From: Bacteroidales bacterium
GTDB taxonomy: Bacteria; Bacteroidota; Bacteroidia; Bacteroidales; UBA932
DNA: 7,384 nt
Direction of reading: 5' to 3'
Assembly (NCBI GenBank): GCA_024681565.1
Contig: JAILAO010000050.1
Coordinates: 1-7,384, forward strand
Numbering within the stretch: the first letter of the stretch is position 1; the number at the start of each line of letters is the position of its first letter. Positions 6,292 to 7,384 of the stretch are shown piece by piece. The notes under the pieces are model-generated. The model ran no database searches, was not told where the DNA came from, and saw only the letters and a program-made list of their open reading frames with translations. A program made the position numbers and the translations under genes.

Positions 6292-6299
6292 TATATTTG
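6292..6299 (+). promoter_or_regulatory. Candidate -7 promoter box for bamA
   Basis: TATATTTG matches TAnnTTTG exactly and lies in the 25-base gap between the uppS stop and the bamA start. TTTC at 6268-6271, 20 bases upstream and inside the end of uppS, is at the right spacing for a weak -33. A start of transcription soon after would leave a leader of under 10 bases to the ATG at 6312. It suggests bamA can be transcribed on its own in addition to read-through from nadK-uppS. Confidence 0.45.
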
Positions 6300-6311
6300 C
6301 ACATTTATCGA

Positions 6312-7384
6312 ATGGATATGAGATTAGGACGGATATTGACCCTTCTGGCTCTGCTTCTTGCACCGGTTGTACTCCGGGCGCAGGGGACGGATGTCGAAGT
6401 GGACTACAACCATCCCCAGAAATATAAAGTCGCCGGCGTCAAGGTCGAGGGGAATACATATTTCGGCGAACAGCAGATCATCTCCCAGACCGGTCTGCAC
6501 AAGGGGATGGAGGTGACCGTCCCGGGCGAAGACCTGTCCAATGTGGTCCGCCGTCTCTGGCTGCAGCGTTTCTTCGAAGACGTCTCCCTCGAGATCGACA
6601 GTTTGGATACGGCCCGCGATTCCGTCTGGTTCCGCATCAAGATCAAGGAACGTCCGCGCGTGTCCCGCTGGACTTTCTCCGGAGTCAAATCCGGAGAACG
6701 CAAGGATATCGAGGAACGGCTCAATCTGCGCCGTGGCGGCGAGTTCTCAGAATATGTGGAAAAAACCTCCTCGGACATCATCAAGCGTTATTTCGCCGAA
6801 AAGGGCTTCCTGCTCTGCGACGTCAAGACCGAGGTCCAGCGCGACTCGGTGGTCAAGAACGCAATCCGGGTCAATTTCGCCATCGACAAAGGCGAAAAGG
6901 TCCGCATCAAGGACATCCATTTCATCGGAAACGAGCATGTGCGCGAGTTTAAACTTGCCCGTTCGATGAAGAAAACGAAATCCAACAAAATCTATAACTT
7001 CTTCAGCAGCAAGAAGTTCAATGAAAAAGAATACGCCAATGACAAAAAGGCGGCCGTGAGCGCCTTCAACGAAGCCGGCTACCGCGACGCCCGTCTGGTG
7101 CGCGACTCCATTTATTACGTGGAGCCGGGCCGGCTCGGGATCGACCTCGTGTTCGAAGAAGGCGACCAGTATTATTTCCGTGACCTGACCTGGACCGGCA
7201 ATTCCGTGTACGGCACGGAGACGCTCAACGAGGTGCTCGGCATCCAGAAGGGAGATGTCTATGACATGGTCACGATGGAGAAACGCCTCTACGGCGGCGG
7301 CAAGCAGAATGAGTTGGACGTCACCAAGCTGTACCGCGACAACGGCTTCCTGTTCTTCAACATCACGCCGGTCGAGACCAACAT
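6312..7384 (+). CDS. bamA: Outer membrane protein assembly factor BamA, N-terminal POTRA region (3' truncated by window edge)
   Basis: BamA is the essential outer-membrane beta-barrel that folds and inserts other barrel proteins; its periplasmic POTRA domains receive clients from Skp/SurA. The frame stays open to the window end, giving 357 residues of an expected 750-900, so the last POTRA and the barrel are missing. Residues 1-23 are a signal peptide (hydrophobic LTLLALLLAPVVL, cleavage likely after LRA at 23). POTRA1 covers about 38-112 (YKVAGVKVEGNTYF), POTRA2 about 117-192 (VSRWTFSGV), and POTRA3 about 196-282 (VRIKDIHFIGNEHV), with a lysine-rich insertion at 219-247 that is common in Bacteroidota. 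POTRA4 runs from about 286 (YYFRDLTWTGNSVY), with GFLFFNI near the end. A second in-frame ATG at 6318 is also possible and would shorten the signal by two residues. The gene follows uppS by 25 bases. Confidence 0.94.
   Translation, partial: MDMRLGRILTLLALLLAPVVLRAQGTDVEVDYNHPQKYKVAGVKVEGNTYFGEQQIISQTGLHKGMEVTVPGEDLSNVVRRLWLQRFFEDVSLEIDSLDTARDSVWFRIKIKERPRVSRWTFSGVKSGERKDIEERLNLRRGGEFSEYVEKTSSDIIKRYFAEKGFLLCDVKTEVQRDSVVKNAIRVNFAIDKGEKVRIKDIHFIGNEHVREFKLARSMKKTKSNKIYNFFSSKKFNEKEYANDKKAAVSAFNEAGYRDARLVRDSIYYVEPGRLGIDLVFEEGDQYYFRDLTWTGNSVYGTETLNEVLGIQKGDVYDMVTMEKRLYGGGKQNELDVTKLYRDNGFLFFNITPVETN

Noticed and set aside
1..7384. A search for tRNA/rRNA genes, CRISPR arrays, insertion-sequence ends, riboswitches and defence genes.
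   Set aside because: None was seen. The only spaces without coding sequence are 46, 80 and 25 bases or less, and all long frames are explained by housekeeping or envelope genes.

Overview
This window looks like a chromosomal housekeeping segment from a high-GC member of the Bacteroidota, most likely Bacteroidales. Three things point there. The PdxJ has a long APDALTSN-type loop, and the BamA has a lysine-rich insertion in its third POTRA domain. The gene order pdxJ / nadK-uppS-bamA is, from general knowledge of the group, common in Bacteroidales. In addition, copies of the Bacteroidota -7 promoter box (TAnnTTTG) sit upstream of four genes, and Shine-Dalgarno sequences are mostly absent. The genus cannot be told from this sequence alone.

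Layout. Positions 1-886 (+) hold the C-terminal half of the DNA-repair ATPase RecN. Directly abutting it tail to tail is a three-gene minus-strand cluster, read from 3903 down to 887: an OmpH/Skp-like periplasmic chaperone, a GT4-type glycosyltransferase that starts with TTG, and a secreted type-1 periplasmic-binding-fold protein. The gaps in this cluster are only 3 and 5 bases, so it is very probably one operon. Upstream of it, also on the minus strand, is pdxJ (3950-4669), the last enzyme of the DXP-dependent pyridoxal phosphate route. Across an 80-base divergent intergenic region lies the plus-strand series nadK (4750-5574), uppS (5579-6286) and bamA (6312 to the window end, truncated).

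How the genes fit together. UppS makes the undecaprenyl diphosphate carrier for peptidoglycan and surface glycans. BamA inserts outer-membrane beta-barrels. Skp/OmpH carries unfolded barrel proteins across the periplasm to BamA. The glycosyltransferase and the binding-fold protein are probably also envelope functions, though their substrates are unknown. PdxJ and NadK supply cofactors (PLP, NADP). RecN serves double-strand break repair.

No mobile element, CRISPR array, RNA gene or phage remnant was seen. I found no convincing undescribed system. The points most worth a second look are the skp-glycosyltransferase-binding protein operon, with its TTG start and single in-frame stop between the first two genes, a glycosyltransferase without the usual EX7E motif, and an arginine-to-glutamine change in a normally conserved UppS motif.
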